Below are positions 55,909 through 64,000 of a stretch of DNA of 64,000 nucleotides, one piece after another. The notes below the pieces were generated by a model. That model saw nothing but the letters and a program-made list of their open reading frames with translations, searched no databases and had not been told where the DNA came from. Origin of the DNA: Algicola sagamiensis DSM 14643 (lineage in GTDB: Bacteria; Pseudomonadota; Gammaproteobacteria; Enterobacterales; Alteromonadaceae); NCBI RefSeq assembly GCF_000374485.1, contig NZ_KB894494.1, positions 62,001 to 126,000 of the forward strand, in the 5' to 3' direction. How positions within the stretch are numbered: the stretch's first letter is position 1; each line of letters begins with the position of its first letter. The position numbers and the translations under genes were made by a program.

Positions 55909-57195
55909 CTATTCCTGATGCGCCAGTCGGGTTGAAGCAACTTCTTCAATTTGGCCTGTCGCGGTATCGAGAAAGTAAACCTTACGGAAATAGTCATCAA
56001 ATGTGACTTCAACCCATAAACTCGACTCTCCAGTGAAAAATGGCTTGAGAACCGGCCAGAAATCATTGCGAATAATTCCAGGACAGGAATCAGGGTGCCG
56101 ACTCAAACCATTTCGACAAAGTGTCCAGTTCCCGAAATAGTCAAGCTGTCTCGTGATGCGATTCAGTGGGTATCCATCCAAGAGGTATTGGCGATGTTGT
56201 TGGTCAGTGAGCTCATCAATATTGAGTGCAGCAAAGTCATCTTGGATAAATAGTGGTTTTTCTTCGCAACGTGAAGGCAGTGTTTTGATTGGCAGCGTGG
56301 ATTGATAAAAGTCTTCATCCATTGAAAATCGTAGCTGAACAGGTCGGCATGTATCATTCCATTGTGGGATAAATGCCGATTCAATTTCAGCAGGGATCAC
56401 CGCTTGTGCCAGTTCAGATACATCTGGTTCTTTGACTCGCCAACGTAACGAAAACCAGCTTCCATCCTTCGCGAAGTCTCCCATCGCTTTTGGAAGCTCG
56501 AAATGTATCCCTGCTTTCACGTATGAGCCGAACCCTAACCCGTCATATCCGTAAAATCTTTGAAAGCGCTTTGGTGTAACAGCCATTTTTTCTAGATTCT
56601 GGCGTGTTGCAGCAGACATCCAGTCAAATAACTTTTCATGAGTATCCAATTTCAAGTCCGTTGCGTGATAAGTCACACGACTGGGTACAATGCATTCATT
56701 CTGGAACTCGATCGTGCTCATATCAATCAGGTTGGATTTATCAATCGCATCATCTTCCCATTCTGCTTTAGGCAATTCGATCAATGCAGACGCATAAGAC
56801 TCAACAGATGCCAAACGCACAAGGATTTCACCGAGTTCATGTTGAATCAGCTGTTCCTGCTTATCATACCATTGCTGCGCATAAGTCATCTTTAAACCAG
56901 ACACTTCCCCTTCTTGATAATAAAGTGTGGGATCTTGGTCCAAAATCTGGGCTTGAATTTCTGTACAATCGCTCGGGGACACAACAGAGTCCAGTTCACT
57001 TTGCTTCAAGACCAGAATATTGACCATTTCCACAGGGTCGACAGGGTCCGTTGGATCAGTCGGGTCTGTTGAGTCAGCCGAATCCGTTGAATACATCCTC
57101 TCAACAGATTGATTTGTCTCTGCAATCACCCGCCCATTCGCAAACAATTGCGTCAATCCAATTAAAAAGGCGGCTTGCCATTGAATGTTCATCAT
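55909..57195 (-). CDS. Secreted protein with Thr-Asp-Pro linker (cluster gene 5)
   Basis: A 428-residue exported protein; signal peptide to about residue 25 (GRVIA). The mature N-terminus has an acidic repeat linker, STDPTDPTDPVDPVE, as often found between surface domains. The remainder is a mixed fold with six cysteines, including FYGYDGLGFGSYVKAGIHFELP and SLWVEVTFDDYFRKVYFLDTATGQIEEV at the end. I recognise no family. Its ATG overlaps the stop codon of gene 4 (ATGA), so the two are translationally coupled. Confidence 0.75.
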   Translation of the reverse strand: MMNIQWQAAFLIGLTQLFANGRVIAETNQSVERMYSTDSADSTDPTDPTDPVDPVEMVNILVLKQSELDSVVSPSDCTEIQAQILDQDPTLYYQEGEVSGLKMTYAQQWYDKQEQLIQHELGEILVRLASVESYASALIELPKAEWEDDAIDKSNLIDMSTIEFQNECIVPSRVTYHATDLKLDTHEKLFDWMSAATRQNLEKMAVTPKRFQRFYGYDGLGFGSYVKAGIHFELPKAMGDFAKDGSWFSLRWRVKEPDVSELAQAVIPAEIESAFIPQWNDTCRPVQLRFSMDEDFYQSTLPIKTLPSRCEEKPLFIQDDFAALNIDELTDQQHRQYLLDGYPLNRITRQLDYFGNWTLCRNGLSRHPDSCPGIIRNDFWPVLKPFFTGESSLWVEVTFDDYFRKVYFLDTATGQIEEVASTRLAHQE

Positions 57196-57749
57196 ACATC
57201 CTTCTCTTTTTCTTGCATCAGTTCCTTCGTTGCTTCGCGGATCAGTGCAGCAAGTGCCATTGCTTCGCGACCCAGCTCACGGGACTTTTCCAATAATAAA
57301 TCTCTTTCTTTTGCGAGCTGCTCACGCTCATAATCTGTGAGTTGATAGCCCTGCTTCGCAATTTCATTCCGTTGTCGCATTGCATCGCGATAGTTATCCA
57401 TTTCTGATTCCAGCTGTTTAACTTGAAGACGATAGGCGACAACTTCTTCTGTCAAATGTGGGAATTGCTGGATCACATCGTCAAACTGCTCAGGTTCAGC
57501 CTCTGGCTCGGCTTTTTTCTCAACCTTTGCCGTGTCCTGATTTGGTTTCACTGATTTTTTTTGGATCTTTTCTTCTACTGGCTCTTCTTGTTTCGCTTGC
57601 TGTGAAACCTGTTTGGACTCTGTTATATGCACTAGCTTTGGAGAATTTTCCGATGCCGGCTGTGTGCTTGATTCAGATGAATAAAATACAACAGTTGTTA
57701 CGCCGGCAATGACTGCACCGATGGTCAGGGGGAGAATGAACTTTTTCAT
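57192..57749 (-). CDS. Membrane-anchored coiled-coil protein (cluster gene 4)
   Basis: A 185-residue protein from the ATG at 57749. One N-terminal membrane segment (FILPLTIGAVIAGVTTVVFY) without a cleavage site, then a polar Lys/Glu/Pro-rich linker (about 30-95), then a helical coiled coil to the end (VAYRLQVKQLESEMDNYRD ... LLLEKSRELGREAMALAALI). No cysteines, unlike every other product of the cluster. The layout suits a periplasmic scaffold or tether held in the inner membrane. Confidence 0.75.
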   Translation of the reverse strand: MKKFILPLTIGAVIAGVTTVVFYSSESSTQPASENSPKLVHITESKQVSQQAKQEEPVEEKIQKKSVKPNQDTAKVEKKAEPEAEPEQFDDVIQQFPHLTEEVVAYRLQVKQLESEMDNYRDAMRQRNEIAKQGYQLTDYEREQLAKERDLLLEKSRELGREAMALAALIREATKELMQEKEKDV

Positions 57750-57806
57750 CTGTTTGATAACCTCTTGAAAGTGGTTGAAGGGTTTCCCCTTCAACCAAGT
57801 GATAAG

Positions 57807-59762
57807 TTATTGACACTGATTTCTATCAGCACAAACTTTCATGTTGATCGTGGATGTACCTTGCTTCATGATCCACGTATCTTTGTTATAGTTCTTGTAG
57901 ATAGTACCGTAGTGCTCAATGCGAGAAGATGTAGAACCTCTTGCTTTGCTGCCGCCTAGCTCTCCAAGTGATTTCAAAACAACAGAACCAAACTTACAGA
58001 ACTTTTTCCCTTTACCACACATGTCCATGACACCACTTCCCAATGAAGTGAAGATAGATTTATGTTTGATATCAATCACATCTGGCTTAACTTGTTCGAC
58101 AGTGAATTCCTTTGCATAAATCGCCAGGAACATCTGCCATAGATCGTCATACATCGCGCGTTCAAATAGCTCTTCTAATTTACGTGCTTCTGCTTGGTTT
58201 TGTGATGTTGGCTTCTGAGACAAGGTACACTCCATACCAAAATCATCTTTCAATGTCTGGCGAGTATGATCCCAAGAGCGAGTAGATGAACTAAAGAATC
58301 CACGCTTCTTCTTACGACCACGGTCTCTGTAGTAAGAATTAACACGGTCAATATTTAATTCACAACGACCACGAATCCGTCCAGGATATGCATTGTAGTT
58401 ATACGTCAGGCCAATCGCTTGAGTAAATACATAACGGTTTGGGTGTGGCTCATAATACTGACGCTCCACTTCCATACGCGTTGTTGTATGATCATCATTC
58501 GTGATTGTGATCTCTTCAAGCTTCTTGGTAAACTCACCACAACGGCCACGTTTGGTAACATAAAACTCATAAGATCCAGAGCCAAATGACTGGACATCTG
58601 TCGTATCGAATGCAATCGTATCGCCGCGTTCTTCACGCTCAAACGGCATATCTTTTTCATTCAAGATCGTATTGCTCATTAACGTATCTGCTGAGACTTC
58701 CCAAACGTTCTTTTTATAACGACTCGTAAAGCGCTCTGATTCATCTGCACCATTTAGCAATGTCACACCTGAATTCAAGCGAATATTAAACAGGTCCAAT
58801 TGCTTAATCGCGTAATTGTGACCTGATCCAAGCAATGCGTTAGAAAGGATCTGGCTTTCGTTGGTATAAATGTTGTAACCTGCTGTCGCACGACCAACAA
58901 TTTTACCGCTTTCCTTATCGAGCAGTTCCAACTCGAAATCAAGCGCTGTTTTGACAACATCACGCTGCATGTCAAAAATCTTTTGATAAAAATCCGCATC
59001 ACGTGTGATTAATGCCGCAGCTTCAGAAAAAGTCTTATGCCAAGCTGCAAGAGAAAAGTAATTTGACTTGATCTCGTCCTGCTTCTTTTTCAGTTCTTTT
59101 TTCCGCTGAGAAAGCGCTTGTTTCTTAGGGATATAAGTTGAAAGAGCATCTCGAATACATGACTGCATCTTTTCTGGTTCAGTCACGAACATCACTGTAC
59201 AGTTTGTCACCTGATCCGAGTACTCGTCTTTTGCTGTTTCAAGTTCTTCTTTTACTTCACCCATTTGAGTCGACAAGTCGCCCCAGGCAAGCTCAGCAGC
59301 ATCATAAGCAACTTTCTTCGCAGCATTTGCTTCGTTCAACTCAGCAAGTTTTTCATAAGAAACCATGATGCGGTCTAAGGTCGACGTATTCTCATACGGG
59401 ATGGCATATTCGTACTGGAACAAGTTGTTTACATAACGACCTTCTTTCAAAGCCACTTCAAAATCAGGGCCATCTGGCAGGCGATAGGTCCGGTTCGTCA
59501 TTGTCATCAGGTCAGAACACATTGGACCGGAATCGTCGATCGCATGGTAATAACCATTGATTTCTTTCTCATTCACAGGTGCGACATAAAGCGTTTTTGG
59601 CTCTTCATTATCCTGAATAATATCACCAACACCCGCTGGTGTTTGAATGCCCCTCGCATCCAACGGGTTTCCTTTTCTTACATCCGGTAAAGCTGAAGCT
59701 GTACCACTTGCTAAAATTGCAGTAATTGCAACACAAAGCGCAGGTTTCATCTGTGTTTTCAC
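57807..59762 (-). CDS. Large secreted protein of unknown function (cluster gene 3)
   Basis: A 651-residue exported protein; signal peptide MKTQMKPALCVAITAILASGTASA. GTG start at 59762 with AAGGAAG upstream. Regions: an N-terminal domain, a helical coiled-coil stretch (about 135-265; AAELAWGDLSTQMGEVKEELE), beta-rich middle (about 290-480; SYEFYVTKRGRCGEF, RIRGRCELNIDRVNSYY), a basic patch RDRGRKKKRGFFSSS, and a C-terminal part with paired cysteines (MDMCGKGKKFCKFG; KVCADRNQCQ). Ten cysteines remain in the mature chain. No family recognised; it is not a beta-barrel or autotransporter by appearance. Confidence 0.78.
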   Translation of the reverse strand: MKTQMKPALCVAITAILASGTASALPDVRKGNPLDARGIQTPAGVGDIIQDNEEPKTLYVAPVNEKEINGYYHAIDDSGPMCSDLMTMTNRTYRLPDGPDFEVALKEGRYVNNLFQYEYAIPYENTSTLDRIMVSYEKLAELNEANAAKKVAYDAAELAWGDLSTQMGEVKEELETAKDEYSDQVTNCTVMFVTEPEKMQSCIRDALSTYIPKKQALSQRKKELKKKQDEIKSNYFSLAAWHKTFSEAAALITRDADFYQKIFDMQRDVVKTALDFELELLDKESGKIVGRATAGYNIYTNESQILSNALLGSGHNYAIKQLDLFNIRLNSGVTLLNGADESERFTSRYKKNVWEVSADTLMSNTILNEKDMPFEREERGDTIAFDTTDVQSFGSGSYEFYVTKRGRCGEFTKKLEEITITNDDHTTTRMEVERQYYEPHPNRYVFTQAIGLTYNYNAYPGRIRGRCELNIDRVNSYYRDRGRKKKRGFFSSSTRSWDHTRQTLKDDFGMECTLSQKPTSQNQAEARKLEELFERAMYDDLWQMFLAIYAKEFTVEQVKPDVIDIKHKSIFTSLGSGVMDMCGKGKKFCKFGSVVLKSLGELGGSKARGSTSSRIEHYGTIYKNYNKDTWIMKQGTSTINMKVCADRNQCQ

Positions 59763-59850
59763 AACAAACTTCCTTATAGATAGACCAAATCGGCTATCGG
59801 ATTATGTTTATTAAGACGTGCTTAACAAAACAAACGTATCGATAGTTATT

Positions 59851-60780
59851 TTAATGAGATAAATAGTTGTTTACTTTTTGGTAAAGCTCTTCCAGTTCTT
59901 TCAGGTCTCCTCCTAATTGAGTGGATTGTGTTCGTAGCCAGGCAATCTGCGAATCAAGCTGATCACGGATCGCCTTCAGGTTATCGGAATTGATTCTGGA
60001 TTTTTCTTCGATGATGTCGCGAACATCTTTTAAGCCTGCAACGCAGGATTGAGAACTGCTGCCTGCACCACATTGGTTTTCGAGCGTTCTTCTTGATGTC
60101 TCAAGCTCAAAAATCATCTGCATAATGCCTTTTTGTGTAATTTCATCAGCCTCAGAAAAGAAGCGCATCAGAAATAACTTGGCCATTTCAATAGAATCAA
60201 TGATTTGTATGTAGTCAACAGTGGTTTGTGCCTTATCGAGAATTGCTTCAAGCTGTGCATCGATTTTCTTTTGCGAGTCGAACATCAGTGCAAAGAAATG
60301 CGGTTCTGGGTAAGCAACAAATGTTTCCGTTTGCATCTTGCAGCCCGGCTTCATCGCTTGAAACCCATACATACCTTGGATCCCATCCAGCACAAATGAA
60401 GCTTTCGCATAATCATGCGTGAACGTCGTTGATTGTATTTGGTGCTGACGAGAGGCACCAATCAATCCCTTTTGCTTCACAATGTTCCCTTCTTTCACAG
60501 CGTAGGAAAGATTGACCGGACGCAACGACTCACAGACAAAGCTGTATTCAATGTAAGATTTATAAAGCGCCTTTTTAAAATTCATTTCCGTGTTGTTGTT
60601 TGCAACTTCCAAGTAGTCTGCTTCAACCGAATTTTGTGTGATAGAACAAGGTGGAATGTAGCGATCACCATTTGCCATCGTTCTTTTTTTACAGGATAGT
60701 TTCGCATCAAAAAGCACATCTGCGTAAGAGAAAGGCGCGCAGACAAGCGCCGCCAGTAATGCGACTGACTTCAATTTCAT
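59851..60780 (-). CDS. Secreted helical protein of unknown function (cluster gene 2)
   Basis: A 309-residue exported protein; signal peptide MKLKSVALLAALVCAPFSYA. The N-terminal half is beta-rich with four cysteines (LSCKKR, PPCSIT, FVCESL, PGCKMQ). The C-terminal half (about 175-309) is long helices, IEMAKLFLMRFFSEADEIT ... KAIRDQLDSQIAWLRTQ ... LKELEELYQKVNNYLSH, with a CGAGSSSQSC loop between. It is 19 bp after gene 1. The beta-head plus helical-tail plan recurs in genes 1 and 3, which may indicate a shared architecture. Confidence 0.78.
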   Translation of the reverse strand: MKLKSVALLAALVCAPFSYADVLFDAKLSCKKRTMANGDRYIPPCSITQNSVEADYLEVANNNTEMNFKKALYKSYIEYSFVCESLRPVNLSYAVKEGNIVKQKGLIGASRQHQIQSTTFTHDYAKASFVLDGIQGMYGFQAMKPGCKMQTETFVAYPEPHFFALMFDSQKKIDAQLEAILDKAQTTVDYIQIIDSIEMAKLFLMRFFSEADEITQKGIMQMIFELETSRRTLENQCGAGSSSQSCVAGLKDVRDIIEEKSRINSDNLKAIRDQLDSQIAWLRTQSTQLGGDLKELEELYQKVNNYLSH

Positions 60781-60799
60781 GATAATTTCCTAGGTTGTG

Positions 60800-62614
60800 T
60801 TACAGTTGATCGAGTGTTGCTGTCAAAGCAAGTTGTTTCGAGCGTCCTTGGCTATCCACCAGCCGAACAACCATAGTGATGGTTTTATTATTGGCATGAC
60901 AGCCAGAATAAGCGGACTGTCGAAATGAAAGAGACAGTGAATTTAGACCATGCGTTCTCCCCACTCCCGCAGGTAACAATGTACCGCTTTGCGTCGACAA
61001 CTTTGTGATTGTTGGGAAAAGGTCTTGAAGTTGAACAGCCGAGGATGGTGACCAGTACATTCCGTCATAGGCCAGATATTCGACGTAGATCTGTTGTGGG
61101 TCATCTGAGAATTGATGAAATTGATTATCCAGTTTCCAGAGTAGCTTTGTCGTTCTATCTTGAAGGAAAAAGTCAGCATGAGAAATGTCTTCGAACTCCT
61201 CAGAAAGGTGCTCCATTTGGTCGGCAATTTCCGTATAACGTGCCATGAGTTCTGGCGTGCTACCAATCTCGTAGATTTCTGAAATAACCACGTGCAGCTC
61301 TTGTCTTAGTGCATGCAACTCTCTAGGGATCTCGTTTAATCTCGGTGTGATCTGATGCATTTTTTCACACAGTAGAATATCCTGATTATCGAAAGTTCCA
61401 AGGTAAGTTTGTGCTTCAATCACTGCATCAGCTTGCGCTTTCATTTGATTAAAATAAGCCTGACCATTTTGATCGTGCTGTAAAAAAGCAACACTGATGA
61501 CACTTTCAAACCGCTCTAAGTCTCGTCTGTCACGACTGTTGACATAGTGACGAGAAGCTTGGCGGATCATTTCTGAAATTTGAGGAACTGAATACCCAGC
61601 GCGTTTATCCATCACCGTATCTTCCAGAAAAACATACTTCAATACCTTCGACTCATCGACGAGCAAATCAAGAGTTTCTTCAAAGTGTGTCAGACGTTGG
61701 TCAATACCTTGGAAAAAGCTCGGTGAATCATAACGAATCGTGTTGTAACAGATCTTGTCTATACAGGCATGTAGCGATACATCAACATACTGATTCAATA
61801 CCTGAGCTTTTGATAATAAGTATGCTTGGCAGTGCGCAGGTAGTTGCGAAACATTATCTGCAAATTTCTTCAAACGTTTATTGAGTGAATTTGCCCTTCC
61901 GCGCCCAATTTTTGCAGGATCAGAACGCTTGAGGAATTGCCACATAAAGAGCTGGGTTCGCTTTAAACGTGCAAGCTCGTTCTTCAATTCACTTCGATCA
62001 CGACCTTTATAAAAGGGAAACTTATCAATTTTTTTATGCAATTCGGTAAAACCAGCATTCATCTGATCTTCCAGATGCAGCCCCAGCGAATAACGGAGGA
62101 AGGTTCCAGCCTCAGCAAGTGGGCGTGTCAAACTTTTCGATGAATCAAGAATATCCATACGAAAGTTTGTTTTCTTCACGTTTTCATTGGAGTGAGAAAA
62201 CCCATTACTGACCGGAAAGCGGATATAACCCTGATATAACTGTTTATACAACGATTGCTGCACAACGTGGTATTCAGATTGGAGCTGGTGGTGGGACAAG
62301 AGATCTGAAATATGGATCCATTGACTTCCAGCACGCTGCTGATAACTTGGTGCGTGGTTGAGTAACTCTGAAGTTAAATCGCAAGGGAGTTGCATTTGTG
62401 AAAAACATGCAGGCTGAAACGCTGGGTCTGCTGTTGCACATCTGTCTTTGCAGCTATTTTGGTCAAAGTCGTAGTAACAGATTTCCGGGGTATAGTGGGT
62501 TAATTGAACTTGTAATGGACAAGTTTGGGCAAAACTCGTTTGAGCAGTCACTGTCAACACAAGCAATGTGCTCAGACGAAAAAGTATTTTCCTTACTCGC
62601 GGCTTCAGTAACAC
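60800..62614 (-). CDS. Large secreted protein of unknown function (cluster gene 1)
   Basis: A 604-residue exported protein, first in the cluster. GTG start with AGGAG eight bases before. A long signal region ends TVTAQTSFA. A cysteine-dense N-terminus follows (TCPLQ, EICYYD, SCKDRCA, PACF, LPCDL), then a long helical middle (about 140-500), and a beta-rich C-terminus (LNSLSLSFRQSAYSGCH ... TITMVVRLVDSQGRSKQLALTATL). Eleven cysteines in the mature chain. No catalytic motif or family recognised. Confidence 0.78.
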   Translation of the reverse strand: MLLKPRVRKILFRLSTLLVLTVTAQTSFAQTCPLQVQLTHYTPEICYYDFDQNSCKDRCATADPAFQPACFSQMQLPCDLTSELLNHAPSYQQRAGSQWIHISDLLSHHQLQSEYHVVQQSLYKQLYQGYIRFPVSNGFSHSNENVKKTNFRMDILDSSKSLTRPLAEAGTFLRYSLGLHLEDQMNAGFTELHKKIDKFPFYKGRDRSELKNELARLKRTQLFMWQFLKRSDPAKIGRGRANSLNKRLKKFADNVSQLPAHCQAYLLSKAQVLNQYVDVSLHACIDKICYNTIRYDSPSFFQGIDQRLTHFEETLDLLVDESKVLKYVFLEDTVMDKRAGYSVPQISEMIRQASRHYVNSRDRRDLERFESVISVAFLQHDQNGQAYFNQMKAQADAVIEAQTYLGTFDNQDILLCEKMHQITPRLNEIPRELHALRQELHVVISEIYEIGSTPELMARYTEIADQMEHLSEEFEDISHADFFLQDRTTKLLWKLDNQFHQFSDDPQQIYVEYLAYDGMYWSPSSAVQLQDLFPTITKLSTQSGTLLPAGVGRTHGLNSLSLSFRQSAYSGCHANNKTITMVVRLVDSQGRSKQLALTATLDQL

Positions 62615-62962
62615 AACTTCATCTCCTATCTCTGAAGTGCTTCCATTGTTACATTAAGTTATTCCTCTCAAACACCAGAGGACAGATAAATAACAGCCAT
62701 TGCACTTATCTAGTACTTAATGAGTATCTAAAAAAGATACTACATGAACTGAACATTCCGTTTAAATACGAATATATAACTATTTTATTGACTTAACATA
62801 ACTATTTAGAATTAATAAAAATCAATCGGCAATAGATTTAACCTTTAAATTCATTTGGTTACATAAATAAAGGTCATGTTACAGAAACAAGATTTAGTAA
62901 TAAAAAATATTACGAATGGTCGTATTGAAAGAAACCTATGAGCTGTTGAGTAGAATACAGTG
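62615..62962. promoter_or_regulatory. AT-rich region upstream of the secreted-protein cluster
   Basis: About 350 bp without a supported gene, between alr and cluster gene 1. A perfect inverted repeat AGTATCT-N5-AGATACT at 62723-62741 (spacer AAAAA) is a plausible operator about 110 bp before the cluster start. CCTCT / AGAGG forms a small hairpin near 62672. AT-rich -10-like elements (for example TATATA) are seen on the minus strand near 62775, but no confident promoter. Confidence 0.45.
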
Positions 62963-62989
62963 AAAAAAAGGGCGATAGTTTCGCCCTTT
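62963..62989 (-). terminator. Intrinsic terminator of alr
   Basis: A perfect 9-bp stem AAAGGGCGA / TCGCCCTTT with loop AACTA followed by TTTT on the minus strand. The alr stop codon overlaps the first base pairs of the stem. Confidence 0.92.
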
Positions 62990-64000
62990 AAGATTTGATA
63001 TAACGAATATCCACCCGTCCGGTGATATTGCATAAAAGCTCGTAGCCAATCGTATTGGCAAAGGTTGCGATTTTTTCAATGGGTAGTTCAGGCCCCCAAA
63101 GAATGACTTCATCGCCAACTTTATCTTGGGCATCTGGGCCAAGATCAATACAGATCATATCCATAGAAACACGGCCTGCGAGTGGTACTTCGCGGCCATT
63201 CACATACACTGGCGTGCCTGAAGGTGCATGTCTTGGGTAGCCATCACCATAACCAATGGCCACGACAGCAATTTTTGTTTTTTCGTTGCTCTTCCAAGTT
63301 GCACCATAACCCACGTATTGACCCGCTTCTACTTCCTTGATTGAGATAATACTTGAAGTCATCCGCATCGCAGGCTCCAGGCCATGTTCAGGCCCACAAC
63401 ACCCTAGCATTGGCGAAACACCATAAAGCATAATGCCAGGGCGAACCCAGTCTCGGTGGGCTTTTGGCCATGCAATCACCCCTGCTGAATTACACAAAGA
63501 AAGCTCTGTCGATTTGGTTTCATTGATCTCATCAAACACAGTGATCTGCGCATCAGTCATCTGGGATCCGATATCATCCGCACAAGGGAAATGTGTCATG
63601 ATACGAATAGGCGCTTTTACATTTGGGCTTTGAGATAGGCTCTGATAAAACTCACTGCACTGGGAAACCGGGATGCCAAGTCGGTTCATTCCTGTATCAA
63701 CTTTTAACCAGATTTGAATTGCCTCTTCAAGCGCCGCTTCTAAAAACTGACTCAACTGTTCAGGGGAATGGATGACAGATTCTAATTGATATTTGTTGAG
63801 TAACGGAAGGTGATCTGGCGTGACAAAGCCTTCCATGAGAACAATGGGTGTCTTTTCTACCCCACCTTCACGCAGTGCAATCGCTTCATCAATTCTTGCG
63901 ACACCAAATGCATCGGCATGATCTTCCAACGCTTTCGCAACAGGCAGTAAACCATGTCCATACGCATTTGCTTTGAGTACCGCGAGTACATGGCTCTTGG
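62988..64000 (-). CDS. alr: Alanine racemase (5' part beyond window)
   Basis: A PLP enzyme that makes D-alanine for peptidoglycan. The frame is open to the window end. The part read first contains the PLP lysine motif AVLKANAYGHG, followed by FGVARIDEAIALRE. Further on are WLKVDTGMNRLG, FPCADDIGSQM, RPGIMLYGVSP, VGYGATWKS, GYGDGYPRHAP, and the catalytic tyrosine and metal-side region GRVSMDMICIDLG. It ends with a terminator. Whether it is the biosynthetic Alr or the catabolic DadX cannot be told; no dadA is visible. Confidence 0.95.
   Translation of the reverse strand, partial: KSHVLAVLKANAYGHGLLPVAKALEDHADAFGVARIDEAIALREGGVEKTPIVLMEGFVTPDHLPLLNKYQLESVIHSPEQLSQFLEAALEEAIQIWLKVDTGMNRLGIPVSQCSEFYQSLSQSPNVKAPIRIMTHFPCADDIGSQMTDAQITVFDEINETKSTELSLCNSAGVIAWPKAHRDWVRPGIMLYGVSPMLGCCGPEHGLEPAMRMTSSIISIKEVEAGQYVGYGATWKSNEKTKIAVVAIGYGDGYPRHAPSGTPVYVNGREVPLAGRVSMDMICIDLGPDAQDKVGDEVILWGPELPIEKIATFANTIGYELLCNITGRVDIRYIKS

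Noticed and set aside
55830-56066. 79-codon N-terminal extension of cluster gene 6
   Set aside because: It overlaps the end of gene 5 in another frame and would bury the signal peptide; the ATG at 55829 has a good ribosome binding site.
62398-62796. Plus-strand frame of 132 codons before cluster gene 1
   Set aside because: It overlaps the start of a well-supported minus-strand gene, has no ribosome binding site and its composition follows the complementary strand.

Overview
The window reads as chromosomal DNA of a gammaproteobacterium, probably a marine, motile and chemotactic one near the Alteromonadales/Vibrionales. Reasons: a MetJ-type methionine regulon with met boxes, fused aspartokinase-homoserine dehydrogenases (ThrA and MetL), the order nadC-pilABCD-coaE-zapD-yacG, the order lysS-prfB-recJ-dsbC next to fldB, srmB divergent from trmN6, lasT beside thrABC, and a DUF3545 gene. 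Base composition looks moderately AT-rich by eye. No rRNA, tRNA, insertion sequence, integrase or CRISPR array was seen.

Layout. 1-3.3 kb: the end of hslV, then hslU, a DUF971 gene, a MerC-family membrane protein behind a near-consensus Zur box, and an unknown protein. 3.4-8.5 kb: metB-metL-metF divergent from metJ across clustered met boxes. 8.8-20 kb: malic enzyme, a 633-bp gap, a dehydrogenase, a crotonase, two chemoreceptors, an orphan receptor-like sensor domain, an EamA exporter, FieF and TrmL. 20-30 kb: a small secreted protein, GrxA, a run of four hairpins, nadC, the type IV pilus core pilABCD, coaE, zapD, yacG and a lipoprotein. 30-39.6 kb: lysS, prfB with its programmed frameshift, recJ, dsbC, fldB, trmN6, srmB, yaaA. 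39.7-50.9 kb: a solute-binding protein, tal, pgi, a DUF3545 small gene, ung, a secreted protein, thrABC with a threonine-rich leader and attenuator, and lasT. 51-52.8 kb: an orphan sensor histidine kinase.

52.8-62.6 kb is the unusual part: about ten genes on the minus strand, nearly all encoding exported, cysteine-containing proteins of no family I recognise. The first five encode three large secreted proteins, a membrane-anchored coiled-coil protein and a secreted protein with a Thr-Asp-Pro linker. The last five are tandem paralogues that start near 'YVxGQxTRLT' and end near 'LDVHVLExF'. A decayed sixth copy lies between two of them, and the last copy looks internally deleted. Spacing and overlaps suggest one operon. 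It is the best candidate here for an undescribed system, perhaps an exported or surface assembly whose small subunits have multiplied and diversified; its function cannot be told from the sequence. The window ends in a partial alanine racemase gene.

Other regulation visible: transcription attenuation (thr), MetJ operators (met), Zur (merC-like), release-factor autoregulation (prfB) and a possible structured leader before nadC.
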